Assembly: GCF_030053155.1 (NCBI RefSeq)
Contig: NZ_CP125644.1
Location: forward strand, 186,001 to 250,000
Direction: 5' to 3'
DNA: 64,000 nt
Origin: Rhizobium sp. BT03
Lineage (GTDB): Bacteria; Pseudomonadota; Alphaproteobacteria; Rhizobiales; Rhizobiaceae
Below the pieces are notes generated by a model. It saw nothing but the letters and a program-made list of their open reading frames with translations. It made no database searches and was not told where the DNA came from. The position numbers and the translations under genes are program-made. Below, piece by piece: positions 35,467 to 43,609 of the stretch (position 1 is its first letter; the number at the start of each line of letters is the position of its first letter).

Positions 35467-36777
35467 TCAGCCGAAGCTTGTGAGATAGGCGGCCGTCACC
35501 GAATGATCCGGATCGAGGCCATAAAGGATCGCATGCCGGTCAAGGCAGGTGCATGGATGCGAGATGCCGAACTCGATGACGTCGCCGACCGCGACGTCGC
35601 TGTCATCGGCAAGCGCCATGAAGGCGTGTTGATCGTTGAGGCGGAAAACTCTGGCGCCTTCGAGATCGGCGAGGCGCACGCCATTGCGATAAAGCGCCAG
35701 CGGCCGCGGCAGGCCTTGGTCCATCGCCACGTCGCGCATGCCCATGCCTGAAATCGCAAGCCCTGGTTCCGGCCGGGAGAGCACCTCGGCCCAGACCCTG
35801 AGCGCCGGGCGGAAGCCCGCGGCCGCCGAAACCGTCTTATCGCCGATGCGCAAGCCGCCGCGCGCATCGAGGCCGGCAAGGCCGCGCTCGTAGATGCCGT
35901 GATCGTGAAAGAAGATGGCGCCGCTGCGCAGCACCAGCCGGCAGGCGGGATCGGCCGCGACGGCGGCGGAAAGCCGCGCCACCACGACGTCGAAAAACAC
36001 CGAACCGCCTGATGTCAGAAGAAGCGGCCGCTCCCTTCCGATGCGGGCGCGTATCTTCGGCAGGAAATCTGATGTCATCGCCATCAGCGCATCGATGCGC
36101 AGCATCGTCTCTTCAGGATCGGCCGTCGCGGCCGCACCCTCATAGGCGGCGATGCCGCTCAGCCGGAAGGCCGGCGTCTCCACGGCAAGGATCGCGTCGA
36201 GAATAGCCGCCGCGGCATCGGCGCTGCGGAGACCCGCACGGCCGGCGCCGAACTCCACCATCAGGCCGAGAGCCGGCAGATCCGCACGCTCCTGCCATGC
36301 GGACCGAAGCGCCTCAACGAGGGCAATCGAATCGACGAAGACATGGAGCTCTGCGTCGGGATAGTCCGAAAGCAGGGCCGCAAGCCGGCGAGCGGCGGCG
36401 GTCCCGCCGATCTCGTTGGCGAGAATCAGGCGGCGCTGTCCCGCCTTGAGCAGCACGGCGGCCTGACGGATATCGGCGACGGTCGTGCCCCAGGCGCCCG
36501 CGGCCAGAAGCGCCGCTGCCAGCGCCGTCGACATCGGCGTCTTGGCGTGCGGCGCGATTTCGGCGCCATGGCTTTTCACATAGGCCATCATCAGGTCGAC
36601 ATTACCGGCGAAGGCCTGCCGGTCGAGCGAGATCAGCGGCAACGCCATCCTGCCGTCATAAGGTTTCCATCCCTGCGTTCCCACTGCCGCAAGCGGCAGC
36701 GGCGGATGGCCCGGCGGAAAGCCGCGCACTCGCTCATCGAGCACCATGTCGTCCGTCGCAGCATGAAGATCAGACAT
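35467..36777 (-). CDS. D-serine dehydratase-like PLP enzyme (DSD1/alanine racemase fold-type III)
   Basis: A 436-residue fold-type III PLP enzyme. The Schiff-base lysine is in IAPHAKTPMSTALA near residue 75, the domain continues with GTTVADIRQAAVLL, and the C-terminal beta domain carries the zinc ligands of this family in ISHPCTCLDRHAILYG near residues 405-420. Relatives eliminate water from D-serine or D-threo-3-hydroxyaspartate. The start ATG at 36777 overlaps the amidohydrolase stop; a longer frame to 36954 is rejected because it runs into that gene. A RidA gene follows, supporting enamine production. Exact substrate unknown. Confidence 0.88.
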   Translation of the reverse strand: MSDLHAATDDMVLDERVRGFPPGHPPLPLAAVGTQGWKPYDGRMALPLISLDRQAFAGNVDLMMAYVKSHGAEIAPHAKTPMSTALAAALLAAGAWGTTVADIRQAAVLLKAGQRRLILANEIGGTAAARRLAALLSDYPDAELHVFVDSIALVEALRSAWQERADLPALGLMVEFGAGRAGLRSADAAAAILDAILAVETPAFRLSGIAAYEGAAATADPEETMLRIDALMAMTSDFLPKIRARIGRERPLLLTSGGSVFFDVVVARLSAAVAADPACRLVLRSGAIFFHDHGIYERGLAGLDARGGLRIGDKTVSAAAGFRPALRVWAEVLSRPEPGLAISGMGMRDVAMDQGLPRPLALYRNGVRLADLEGARVFRLNDQHAFMALADDSDVAVGDVIEFGISHPCTCLDRHAILYGLDPDHSVTAAYLTSFG

Positions 36778-37726
36778 GGCGGCCTCTGCCGATCCCGGCC
36801 GGATCGTCCAAGCCGAGGCGATAGGTGTCGTTGGCTGTGGCAAAGAACAAAGCGCGCTGCTCGTCGAGAGATAGCTCAGCGGCAACCGTGCGAAACACCT
36901 GATAGACCTCGTCGAAAGAAGCATGCAGACCCGCGACCGGGAAGTCGCTGGCAAACATCGACCGCGCCGGGCCGAAACAATCGAGGCAATGCTCGATCAC
37001 CGGCCGCAGGCTTTCGAGCGTCCAGTCATTGTCATAGGCGACGAGGTCGGAAATCTTCAGCCGCAGGTTCGGTTTGCCGCCGAACGCCCGCAGGCCGCGA
37101 TGCCAGAGCGCCATGCCGTCCTTCGTCCGGTCGGCAGGGCTGCCGCCGTGGTTGAGCACGAAAAGCGTATCGGGAAAAGCCTGCACCAGATCGAGCGCCT
37201 CAGCCATCTGCCAGGGATAGAGCATCAGGTCGAAGACCAGCCCGAGCCGCGTGGCATGGGCAAGCCCCGCGCGCCAGGCGGGATCGCCCATGCGATCCGG
37301 ACGCGGCGCAAAACGCTTCGCCACATCCGGATGCCAGCTCAGAATATCGCGGATGCCGACGACGTTGGGATTTTCCGCCTCCGCTTCGAGCAGGCGCGCG
37401 GCGTCCGGCCCGTCGAGGGGAACGCGGGCGACATAACGGCGCGCCACGCCGGAGCTGCGGTCGAGACCGCCAAGCCAGCGGCTCTCTTCCAGCGGGTGGG
37501 CAACCGACCAGCCGGCCTCCACATGCACCGTCGCAACGATGTTCTGGCGCGCGGCATCGGCGCGATAGTCGTCGATGCCGTAGTTGCGCAGGATCGGCGC
37601 GAGACTGCCGAACGCCGTCTCCTCGCCGGAGGTCTGCGCCTTCTGAAGCCAGGGATGGCGCTGCAGGCCGAGGTCCCAGAGGTGATGATGCGGGTCGATC
37701 ACCGGCCCGTCGTAGCGCTGCGTCAT
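36770..37726 (-). CDS. Amidohydrolase-2 family hydrolase (lactonase-like)
   Basis: A 318-residue metal-dependent hydrolase. VIDPHHHLWDLGLQRHPWL (residues 9-27) holds the HxH motif and the exact context of L-fuconolactone/L-rhamnonolactone hydrolases; VATVHVEAGW, FVLNHGGSP and FASDFPV supply the later His and Asp residues. The reaction is probably opening of a sugar-acid lactone or similar ring. It overlaps both neighbours by 4-8 bases and is inside the IclR-linked operon, between the importer permeases and the PLP enzyme. A longer frame to 38161 crosses the permease gene and is not used. Confidence 0.87.
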   Translation of the reverse strand: MTQRYDGPVIDPHHHLWDLGLQRHPWLQKAQTSGEETAFGSLAPILRNYGIDDYRADAARQNIVATVHVEAGWSVAHPLEESRWLGGLDRSSGVARRYVARVPLDGPDAARLLEAEAENPNVVGIRDILSWHPDVAKRFAPRPDRMGDPAWRAGLAHATRLGLVFDLMLYPWQMAEALDLVQAFPDTLFVLNHGGSPADRTKDGMALWHRGLRAFGGKPNLRLKISDLVAYDNDWTLESLRPVIEHCLDCFGPARSMFASDFPVAGLHASFDEVYQVFRTVAAELSLDEQRALFFATANDTYRLGLDDPAGIGRGRHV

Positions 37727-38664
37727 CTGCGCGCCTCGCGGCCGGACACCAGCAGAAGGGCGAGGATCAGCGTGCCGAACATGATCGAGCGCCAGCCGGG
37801 CGAGGCGTTGACGACGGTGATCAACGCCGTCGTGGTGACGAGCAGGATGGCGCCCGGAATGGTGCCGGCATAGGTGCCGCGGCCGCCGAGGATGGAGGTG
37901 CCGCCGAGCACGACGGCGGCGATCGACGTCAGCAGATAAGGATCGCCGATGCCGACATAGCCTTGCCGGTTCATGCCGAGCACCAGAATGCCGGCAAGCC
38001 CGGCGAAAAAGCCCGACAGCGTATGGACGATCAACGTGTTGCGCGTCACGCTGACGCCGGAAAGCCGGGCGGCGAGCGGGTTTGCCCCAAGCGCCAGGAA
38101 GCGGGCGCCGATCGGCATGCGGTGGATAAGCAACAGGACGACGACCGAGACGGCGAGCCACAGCAGAATGCCCGAGGGGATGCCGAACGGCCGCGCCTGG
38201 CCGAGCAGAATGACCGCCGGATTGCTGACGGTGACCGCACTGCCGCCGGCGACGATGACGAGCAGCCCCTGCAGGAAAGTCGCCATGGCAAGCGTCATGA
38301 TGATCGGCGGCACGCGCAGATAGGCAGCACCCGCGCCGTTCATCAGGCCGATGCCGGTGGCGATGGCAAGGGCTGCCGCGATGCCGGCAAGGCCGGTCGG
38401 GTCCCAGGCCGGCGAAATCAGCGGCAGCAGGATCGCCGTGACTGTGATGACGGCCCCGACCGAAAGATCGATGCCGCCCATCAGGATGACGAGCGTCTGG
38501 CCGGCTGCGGCGATGCCGATGACCGCCGCAAGCTCGAGCAGGTAGCGCAGATGGCCATAGGCGCCGAAACCGCGCAACGAGACGCTTGCGACGATCCAGA
38601 CGAGCGCGACCAAAAGCAAGGTCAGCAGCGGCGGATTGCGAAACGCGGACCGGATGATGTTCAT
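37723..38664 (-). CDS. CUT2 sugar ABC transporter permease (RbsC-type) A
   Basis: A 313-residue inner-membrane permease. It has the conserved AAAGQTLVILMGGIDLSVGAVITVTA block near residues 55-80 and the C-terminal VVLGGTSILGGRGTYAGTIPGAILL segment, with about nine hydrophobic helices. The ATG at 38664 overlaps the stop of permease B (ATGA); a TTG further upstream would add five residues. The importer has two non-identical permeases, like the 19462 cluster, but here with a full-length double ATPase. Confidence 0.92.
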   Translation of the reverse strand: MNIIRSAFRNPPLLTLLLVALVWIVASVSLRGFGAYGHLRYLLELAAVIGIAAAGQTLVILMGGIDLSVGAVITVTAILLPLISPAWDPTGLAGIAAALAIATGIGLMNGAGAAYLRVPPIIMTLAMATFLQGLLVIVAGGSAVTVSNPAVILLGQARPFGIPSGILLWLAVSVVVLLLIHRMPIGARFLALGANPLAARLSGVSVTRNTLIVHTLSGFFAGLAGILVLGMNRQGYVGIGDPYLLTSIAAVVLGGTSILGGRGTYAGTIPGAILLVTTTALITVVNASPGWRSIMFGTLILALLLVSGREARR

Positions 38665-39623
38665 CGCCTTGCCCTCCAACCCTTAAGAAGTTCCGGAACG
38701 GCGACCGCGCCGACGATAATCAACCCTTGCGCGACATATTGCGCGACCGGCGGGAAACCGAGGAAGAACATGACGTTGATCATCACCGAGAGCAGCAGGC
38801 TGCCGCAGATCGCGCCGCGCATCGTGCCCTTGCCGCCGAGGAAACCCACCCCGCCGAGCACGGCGGCGGCGATCGAGTTCAGCGTGAAGGGCGTACCGAT
38901 CACAGGATCGCCCGAGCCGGTCTGCGCCGCGACGAAAAGGCCGGTCAGTGCCGCAAGCAGACCGGAGAGCGCGAAGGCTGCGACCTTCACTCGCTCGACC
39001 GGGACACCGGAACGGAATGCGCCGACCGGATTGTCGCCGGCCGCATAGATGCCGAGGCCGAGCGGCGTTGCCAGAAAGGCTTTCCAGAGCATGAGGATCA
39101 CGACAAGCAGCAGGAAGGCGACGGGCGTGTGGCCGGCAAGTGCTGTCGACAGCCAATCGGGAATGAAGCCGCCCGGCCGCGGCAGCAGAATGAGCGCGAC
39201 ACCGCTGATGATGAAGGAGCCGGCCAGCGTGACGATGATCGCCGGCAGCCTCAGATGCGTGACGATGGCGCCGATGACGGCGCCGATCGCAAGACCGGCG
39301 AGTGCGACCGCAAAAATGCCGCCCGGTACGCCGAGCACCCCTTGCATCGTCGTCGCCGCGATCACCGCTCCCAGGCTCACCAGCGGGCCGATCGCCAGGG
39401 TGATGCCGCCGTTCAACATGAGCAGCGCCTGCGCCATGGTGACGAGCGCAAGCGGGAACCAGTTCTGCGTGAACTTCGAGAAGCCGCCGATCGAAAGGAT
39501 GCCGGGAAAGAGCACCGCATAGAGGATGAGAAAGGCGGCGACCACCAGATAGAGGCCGGCAAGGCCGCGGTTGCGGCGCAGCTGGATTGCGCCATAGAGC
39601 CCGGATGACGAGATCGCGCTCAT
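38661..39623 (-). CDS. CUT2 sugar ABC transporter permease (RbsC-type) B
   Basis: A 320-residue permease starting MSAISSSGLYGAIQLRRNRG. It includes ALLMLNGGITLAIGPLVSLGAV near residues 63-85, a variant of the usual GGIDLS motif with a threonine-leucine in place of aspartate-leucine, and AAVLGGVGFLGGKGTMRGAICGSLLLS near the C-terminus. The start overlaps the ATPase stop (ATGA). The variant motif and moderate similarity to permease A suggest the two form a heteromeric channel. Confidence 0.92.
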   Translation of the reverse strand: MSAISSSGLYGAIQLRRNRGLAGLYLVVAAFLILYAVLFPGILSIGGFSKFTQNWFPLALVTMAQALLMLNGGITLAIGPLVSLGAVIAATTMQGVLGVPGGIFAVALAGLAIGAVIGAIVTHLRLPAIIVTLAGSFIISGVALILLPRPGGFIPDWLSTALAGHTPVAFLLLVVILMLWKAFLATPLGLGIYAAGDNPVGAFRSGVPVERVKVAAFALSGLLAALTGLFVAAQTGSGDPVIGTPFTLNSIAAAVLGGVGFLGGKGTMRGAICGSLLLSVMINVMFFLGFPPVAQYVAQGLIIVGAVAVPELLKGWRARR

Positions 39624-41134
39624 GCCGCCTCCCCCTGCGGCGTGGCCGCAATGCCCATGGCCGCGCCGACGATCGCCCGTTCGCTGATCGCGTCCTGCGG
39701 CAGTACCGACGCGACGCGACCTTCGCGCAGAACCACGACGCGGTCGCAGAGATGGACGAGCTCCGGCGTATCGGAGCTGACGAGAATGACGAGCCGCCCC
39801 TCGGCTGCGAAGGCGCGAAGCATCAAATAGATTTCCCGCTTGGTCTCGATGTCGACGCCGCGCGTCGGATCGTTGAGAAGCAGAATGGAGGGATCGAGCG
39901 GCAGCCATTTGGCAAGCGCCACCTTCTGCTGGTTGCCGCCGGAAAGCGCCTGCACCGGGCGGGCCGTATCGCCCTTGATCGTCAGCCGGCGCGCGAGATC
40001 GGCGACCAGGCCCTCTTCCGCTGTTAGGTCGCGCAGCCCCTTGCGGGCGAGCCGTCCGAGCGAGGGGAGGATGAGATTGGCGGCGATGGAATGCGGCAGC
40101 ACCAATCCCTCTTGTTTGCGGTCGGCAGGTACATAGACGATTCCCGCCGCATTCGCCGCACCGACATTGGCGGGCAGGCCGGGTTTGCCGGAGACCTCCG
40201 CCCGGGCGGCAGACGCGGGAATCGCGCCGTAGAGCCCGAGCAGCAGGTCTTCCTGCCCCTGTCCCACCAACCCACCGATACCGACGATCTCGCCGGCGCG
40301 GGCGGAGAAGCCGATATGGCGCACCATGCCGGCGGAAAAGTCTTCGACACTGATGCGCGTCGCGCCGGGCTTGGCGGCGGCGCGCAGCGGGAACAGGTCG
40401 CCGGTTTCACGGCCGACCATCAGGCGGACCAGCCCCTCGCCATCGATGCCGGAGAGCGACTGGTCGGCCGTGACACCGCCGTCCTTCAGCACCGTGACAT
40501 GCGAGCAGAGCGCCTGCACCTCGTTGAGGCGGTGGGAAATATAGAGAAGGGCGATGCCGCGGCCTTTGAGCGTCTCGATCAGCCGAGCCAGGATACCCGC
40601 TTCATGGGCGGAGAGCGACGAGGTCGGCTCATCCAGAATGAGCACGCGCGGTTTGCGGAACAGCGCCTTGGCGATCTCCACCATCTGACGGCGGCCGAGC
40701 GCCAGATCGGCGACCGGCATGTCGAGCGGTTCGGTGAGCCCGACCATGTCGCAGACCTGTCGCACGCCGCGATGCAGCGCTGCGTAGTCGATCAGGCCGA
40801 ACCGGCGCGGAAAGGCGCCGGTTCCGATGTTTTCGGCAATCGACAGGCTGGCCGTCAGGCTCAGCTCCTGCTGAACCACGGCGATGCCCGCCGCCCGCGC
40901 CGCCGCCGGGCTGAAACGCCCGACAGGCATCCCGTCGACAAGGATGGAACCGCTGTCCGGCTGAAGGGCGCCGGACAGAAGATTGATCAGCGTCGACTTG
41001 CCGGCCCCGTTTTCACCGAGCAGGGCGTGAACCCTGCCCGGCAGAAGGGCGATATCGACGCCCTTCAAAACGGGATTGCCGAAAAATCCCTTGAACACCT
41101 GCCGGGCTTCCAGCAAGGGCCGTTCTTCCGTCAT
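39620..41134 (-). CDS. CUT2 sugar ABC transporter ATP-binding protein, two-domain (RbsA/MglA-type)
   Basis: A 504-residue ATPase with two nucleotide-binding domains. Domain 1 has Walker A GENGAGKST near residue 38 and signature LALGRRQMVEIAKALF (degenerate), Walker B VLILDEPTSSLS; domain 2 has ALSGGNQQKVALAKWL near residue 393 and Walker B ILLLNDPTRGVDIETK, in which Asn replaces the usual Asp before the Asp-Pro. Such degeneracy is seen in this family. It energises import through the two permeases downstream. The gene begins 21 bases after the binding-protein stop. Confidence 0.93.
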   Translation of the reverse strand: MTEERPLLEARQVFKGFFGNPVLKGVDIALLPGRVHALLGENGAGKSTLINLLSGALQPDSGSILVDGMPVGRFSPAAARAAGIAVVQQELSLTASLSIAENIGTGAFPRRFGLIDYAALHRGVRQVCDMVGLTEPLDMPVADLALGRRQMVEIAKALFRKPRVLILDEPTSSLSAHEAGILARLIETLKGRGIALLYISHRLNEVQALCSHVTVLKDGGVTADQSLSGIDGEGLVRLMVGRETGDLFPLRAAAKPGATRISVEDFSAGMVRHIGFSARAGEIVGIGGLVGQGQEDLLLGLYGAIPASAARAEVSGKPGLPANVGAANAAGIVYVPADRKQEGLVLPHSIAANLILPSLGRLARKGLRDLTAEEGLVADLARRLTIKGDTARPVQALSGGNQQKVALAKWLPLDPSILLLNDPTRGVDIETKREIYLMLRAFAAEGRLVILVSSDTPELVHLCDRVVVLREGRVASVLPQDAISERAIVGAAMGIAATPQGEAA

Positions 41135-41155
41135 GACGGTGTCCTCAGCTCGGGA

Positions 41156-42226
41156 TTACTTGGCAAGCAGCTTGTCGAAGAGCGCCTGGTCATAGTCCGA
41201 GTAGATGTAGCCGTCGGCCGGGAACTTGTCGGCGCGGGCGAGGTAGCTGCCGATGGTGCTGTCGTCGATGACGGGCAGCGGCACCTTGACGAAGGAAGGC
41301 ACGTCCTTGCCTTGCAGTGCCTGTACGGCGGTATAGACGGAAAGCGCGCCGAGCCAGTTGGGCTGCATGGTCGCCCAGCCCTTCAGGCCCTTCTCCTTCC
41401 AGAGTTCCAGGAACTGCCTGGCGTTTTCGCCTGTCGTCGGCACCTGGTCGCGACCCTGGCGCTCGAAGGCGAGGACGGAGCCGGCCGACAGCGCGCCGCC
41501 GAGCGACAGCACGCCGTCGATTTCGGGATCGGCGAAGAGCAGGCTGGTCATCGCTTCCTGTGCCGGCGCGACGTTATATTCCGTGTTCGTCTCGGTGATC
41601 ACCTGGAGGCCCGGATTGGCATCGAGGACCGGCTGGGCGCCCTTGCGGCGATCATCGCTGACCGAAATGCCGGCCGGGCCGTTCATGATGATGATCTTGC
41701 CCTTGCCACCGAGCTGGCTGACCATCCACTTGGCCGCGGTCGCACCCCATTCGTTGGAATCGGTATTGATCTTCGCCGTCACCTTGTCGGTGTTCACAAG
41801 ACTGTCGAAATTGACGACGGCGATGCCCTTGTCGCAGGCATCCGAGATGACGCGGTCGAGCGCGTTGGAGGAGCCGGCAATGACGACGATGGCGTCGACA
41901 TTGGCGTCGATCATCGACTGGATATGCTGGATCTGCGTCTGAGCATTGCCCTGCGCATCGGTAATCATCAGGTCCTTGACGAGGCCGGCTTTCTTCAGCT
42001 CCTCCACTTCGGCCGTGATGGTGCCTTCGGTCTGCTTCATCCAGGTCGGCACCGAATAGATGTTCGCCCAGCCGATCGTGTAGGGCGCCTTCCTGTCTCC
42101 CTTGATGCAATTGGCGGCGGCCGAGGCCGTGCCCGTGGAAAAGACGAGGAGGGCGGCGGCGGCGGCAGCGCCGGCGAGAAGGCTGCGACGCAGTGAAGCG
42201 GAAATGCTGTTTTCAGAATTCTTCAT
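41156..42226 (-). CDS. CUT2 ABC transporter substrate-binding protein
   Basis: A 356-residue family-4 receptor. The leader MKNSENSISASLRRSLLAGAAAAAALLVFSTGTASA is a long signal peptide with twin-arginine-free basic region. The mature part has YTIGWANIYSVPTWMKQTEGTITAEVEELKKAG and DANVDAIVVIAGSSNALDRVISDACDKGIAVVNFDS, the typical hinge strands. AAAAGGGGAT lies before the ATG at 42226; the in-frame upstream start overlaps the operator. It is the first gene of the operon reaching down to 34041. Ligand unknown. Confidence 0.92.
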   Translation of the reverse strand: MKNSENSISASLRRSLLAGAAAAAALLVFSTGTASAAANCIKGDRKAPYTIGWANIYSVPTWMKQTEGTITAEVEELKKAGLVKDLMITDAQGNAQTQIQHIQSMIDANVDAIVVIAGSSNALDRVISDACDKGIAVVNFDSLVNTDKVTAKINTDSNEWGATAAKWMVSQLGGKGKIIIMNGPAGISVSDDRRKGAQPVLDANPGLQVITETNTEYNVAPAQEAMTSLLFADPEIDGVLSLGGALSAGSVLAFERQGRDQVPTTGENARQFLELWKEKGLKGWATMQPNWLGALSVYTAVQALQGKDVPSFVKVPLPVIDDSTIGSYLARADKFPADGYIYSDYDQALFDKLLAK

Positions 42227-42270
42227 GTCGATCCCCTTTTTTGTGCGGCAGCCTTGACGGCTTGCCATCT

Positions 42271-42290
42271 ATGTCCAATATATTGTACAT
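42271..42290. promoter_or_regulatory. IclR-type operator palindrome
   Basis: ATGT-C-CAATATATTG-T-ACAT is a 20-bp palindrome with only one mismatched pair. It lies 45 bases upstream of the binding-protein gene and about 100 bases upstream of the divergent IclR gene, so it can serve both promoters. The AT-rich core contrasts with the surrounding DNA. Confidence 0.7.
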
Positions 42291-42388
42291 ATGATCCTTA
42301 TACCGGACGAGGCGATCTTATGCCGATTTTTCTACCTCGCAAGAGGGGTGAAAAAAATTTTCGTCCGCTGTGAAATCACGGAGGTCGG

Positions 42389-43234
42389 TTGACAGATGCG
42401 GCGGAGGATTTGAAAAGCTTGGCCGAACAGAAATTGGGATCGACAGCAATGGATGCAGTTCAGGACGAAGCAGCCGGCAAACGCGCCCGCGGGCTCGACC
42501 GCGCCTTCGAGATCCTCGATTTCCTGCGCCAGAAACGGCAGGCGCTGAAGCCGAACGAAATCGCAGCGCAGATCGGCGCGCCGCGCTCCTCGGTCTACGA
42601 GCTGGTCAACCTGCTGCTGAGCAACGGCATTTTGGAATTCACCGGCGGCGAGGGGCGAGTCTATCTCGGCCGCAAACTCTATTTCCTCGGCGCCGCCTAT
42701 GAAAATCATTTCGATTTCACCCGCGAATGCGAGGCGACGCTGGAACGGCTTGCCGACGAGACGCGGGAGACGGCGCAGTTCTGCATGCTGGATGGCAACC
42801 GATATACGGTCGTGCGCATGCGCGAAGGCGCGCGGCCGTTCCGCATTTCGACCGATGTCGGCCAGTCGGTGCCGATCCCGTGGACGGCGTCGGGCCGCCT
42901 GCTCGTCGCGCATCTGTCGGATCAGGACATCCTGAATTTCATTCCGCCGCAGGATTTCCGCCTGCCGGGCGGCGAATGGCTCGAGCCGCAAACCTTCATC
43001 GCCGAGGTGCGCCAGGCCGAGCGTGAAGGTCTCTTCACCTTCAACAGCATCGTCGACAGCTTCACCCATTGTTTTGCCGTGCCGGTGCGCGGCGAGGAAG
43101 GGCATGCTGCCGCAACGCTCTGTCTCGTCACGCCCCGCGACGACGGCATCGCCAACCGGGACCGCTACCTCGACTGCCTGAAGAAGGCGGCCGCCGGCCT
43201 GGAGCATGCCCCGGCCCGGCCAAGACGGGGCTGA
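42389..43234 (+). CDS. IclR-family transcriptional regulator
   Basis: A 281-residue regulator. An N-terminal winged HTH (RGLDRAFEILDFLRQKRQALKPNEIAAQIGAPRSSVYELVNLLL) is followed by the IclR effector domain (TVVRMREGARPFRISTDVGQSVPIPWTASGRLLVA, and FTFNSIVDSFTHCFAVPVRG near the end). The start is a TTG with GGAGG 4 bases upstream; an ATG at 42449 would shorten the variable leader by 20 residues and remains possible. It is divergent from the 42226-34041 operon and probably controls it via the palindrome at 42271. Confidence 0.9.
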   Translation: MTDAAEDLKSLAEQKLGSTAMDAVQDEAAGKRARGLDRAFEILDFLRQKRQALKPNEIAAQIGAPRSSVYELVNLLLSNGILEFTGGEGRVYLGRKLYFLGAAYENHFDFTRECEATLERLADETRETAQFCMLDGNRYTVVRMREGARPFRISTDVGQSVPIPWTASGRLLVAHLSDQDILNFIPPQDFRLPGGEWLEPQTFIAEVRQAEREGLFTFNSIVDSFTHCFAVPVRGEEGHAAATLCLVTPRDDGIANRDRYLDCLKKAAAGLEHAPARPRRG

Positions 43235-43609
43235 CGCCCCGGGTAGAAACGCAGGCATCGATCCGGCGGCACGGACGTCGTGCCTGAACCGGTCATCCCT
43301 CGCATGCTCCCTTAAATCGTGTCACGCTCGCCCGCCTTTCCACGGGCTTGCCGGATGCCTGCGCATCCGCCGGCCCGATCAAAGACATCAACGATCAGCG
43401 CAAGACCAACTGCCTGCCGGTTGGCGCCCCCCATCGTTGATTTCCAATTTTCTCCCGATCTCGAAAATCTATTCACTCTTCTCCCGAAACTATGAAATTA
43501 AGTTTCTCTATAAAATCTATGGAGAACATATCCTGACGGCTCGATAGACGAATTTATACCTGCCCTCGCAGAGGAGCGGGGCTGTTGAGGCAAACGGAGA
43601 GGACGCCAG
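43235..43609. other. 375-base intergenic spacer with several small hairpins
   Basis: No reading frame with coding character is seen. Three short stems occur: CGGGGC/GCCCCG over the iclR stop (43226-43241), GGCACG/CGTGCC (43268-43284) and GGATGC/GCATCC (43353-43368). None has a T-run. The right half from about 43430 is AT-rich (GAAATTAAGTTTCTCTATAAAA) and probably carries the promoter of the monooxygenase operon, though no certain -35/-10 pair can be named. Confidence 0.5.

Noticed and set aside
36778..36954. N-terminal extension of the D-serine-dehydratase-like gene
   Set aside because: It would run through the end of the amidohydrolase gene, and the ATG at 36777 already gives family length.
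40091..42196. 701-codon plus-strand frame over the CUT2 ATPase and receptor
   Set aside because: Shadow of two clear minus-strand genes; repetitive acidic/basic composition.
43226..43368. Possible short palindromic repeat array after iclR
   Set aside because: The three stems differ in sequence and spacing, so they are not a repeat family or CRISPR-like array.
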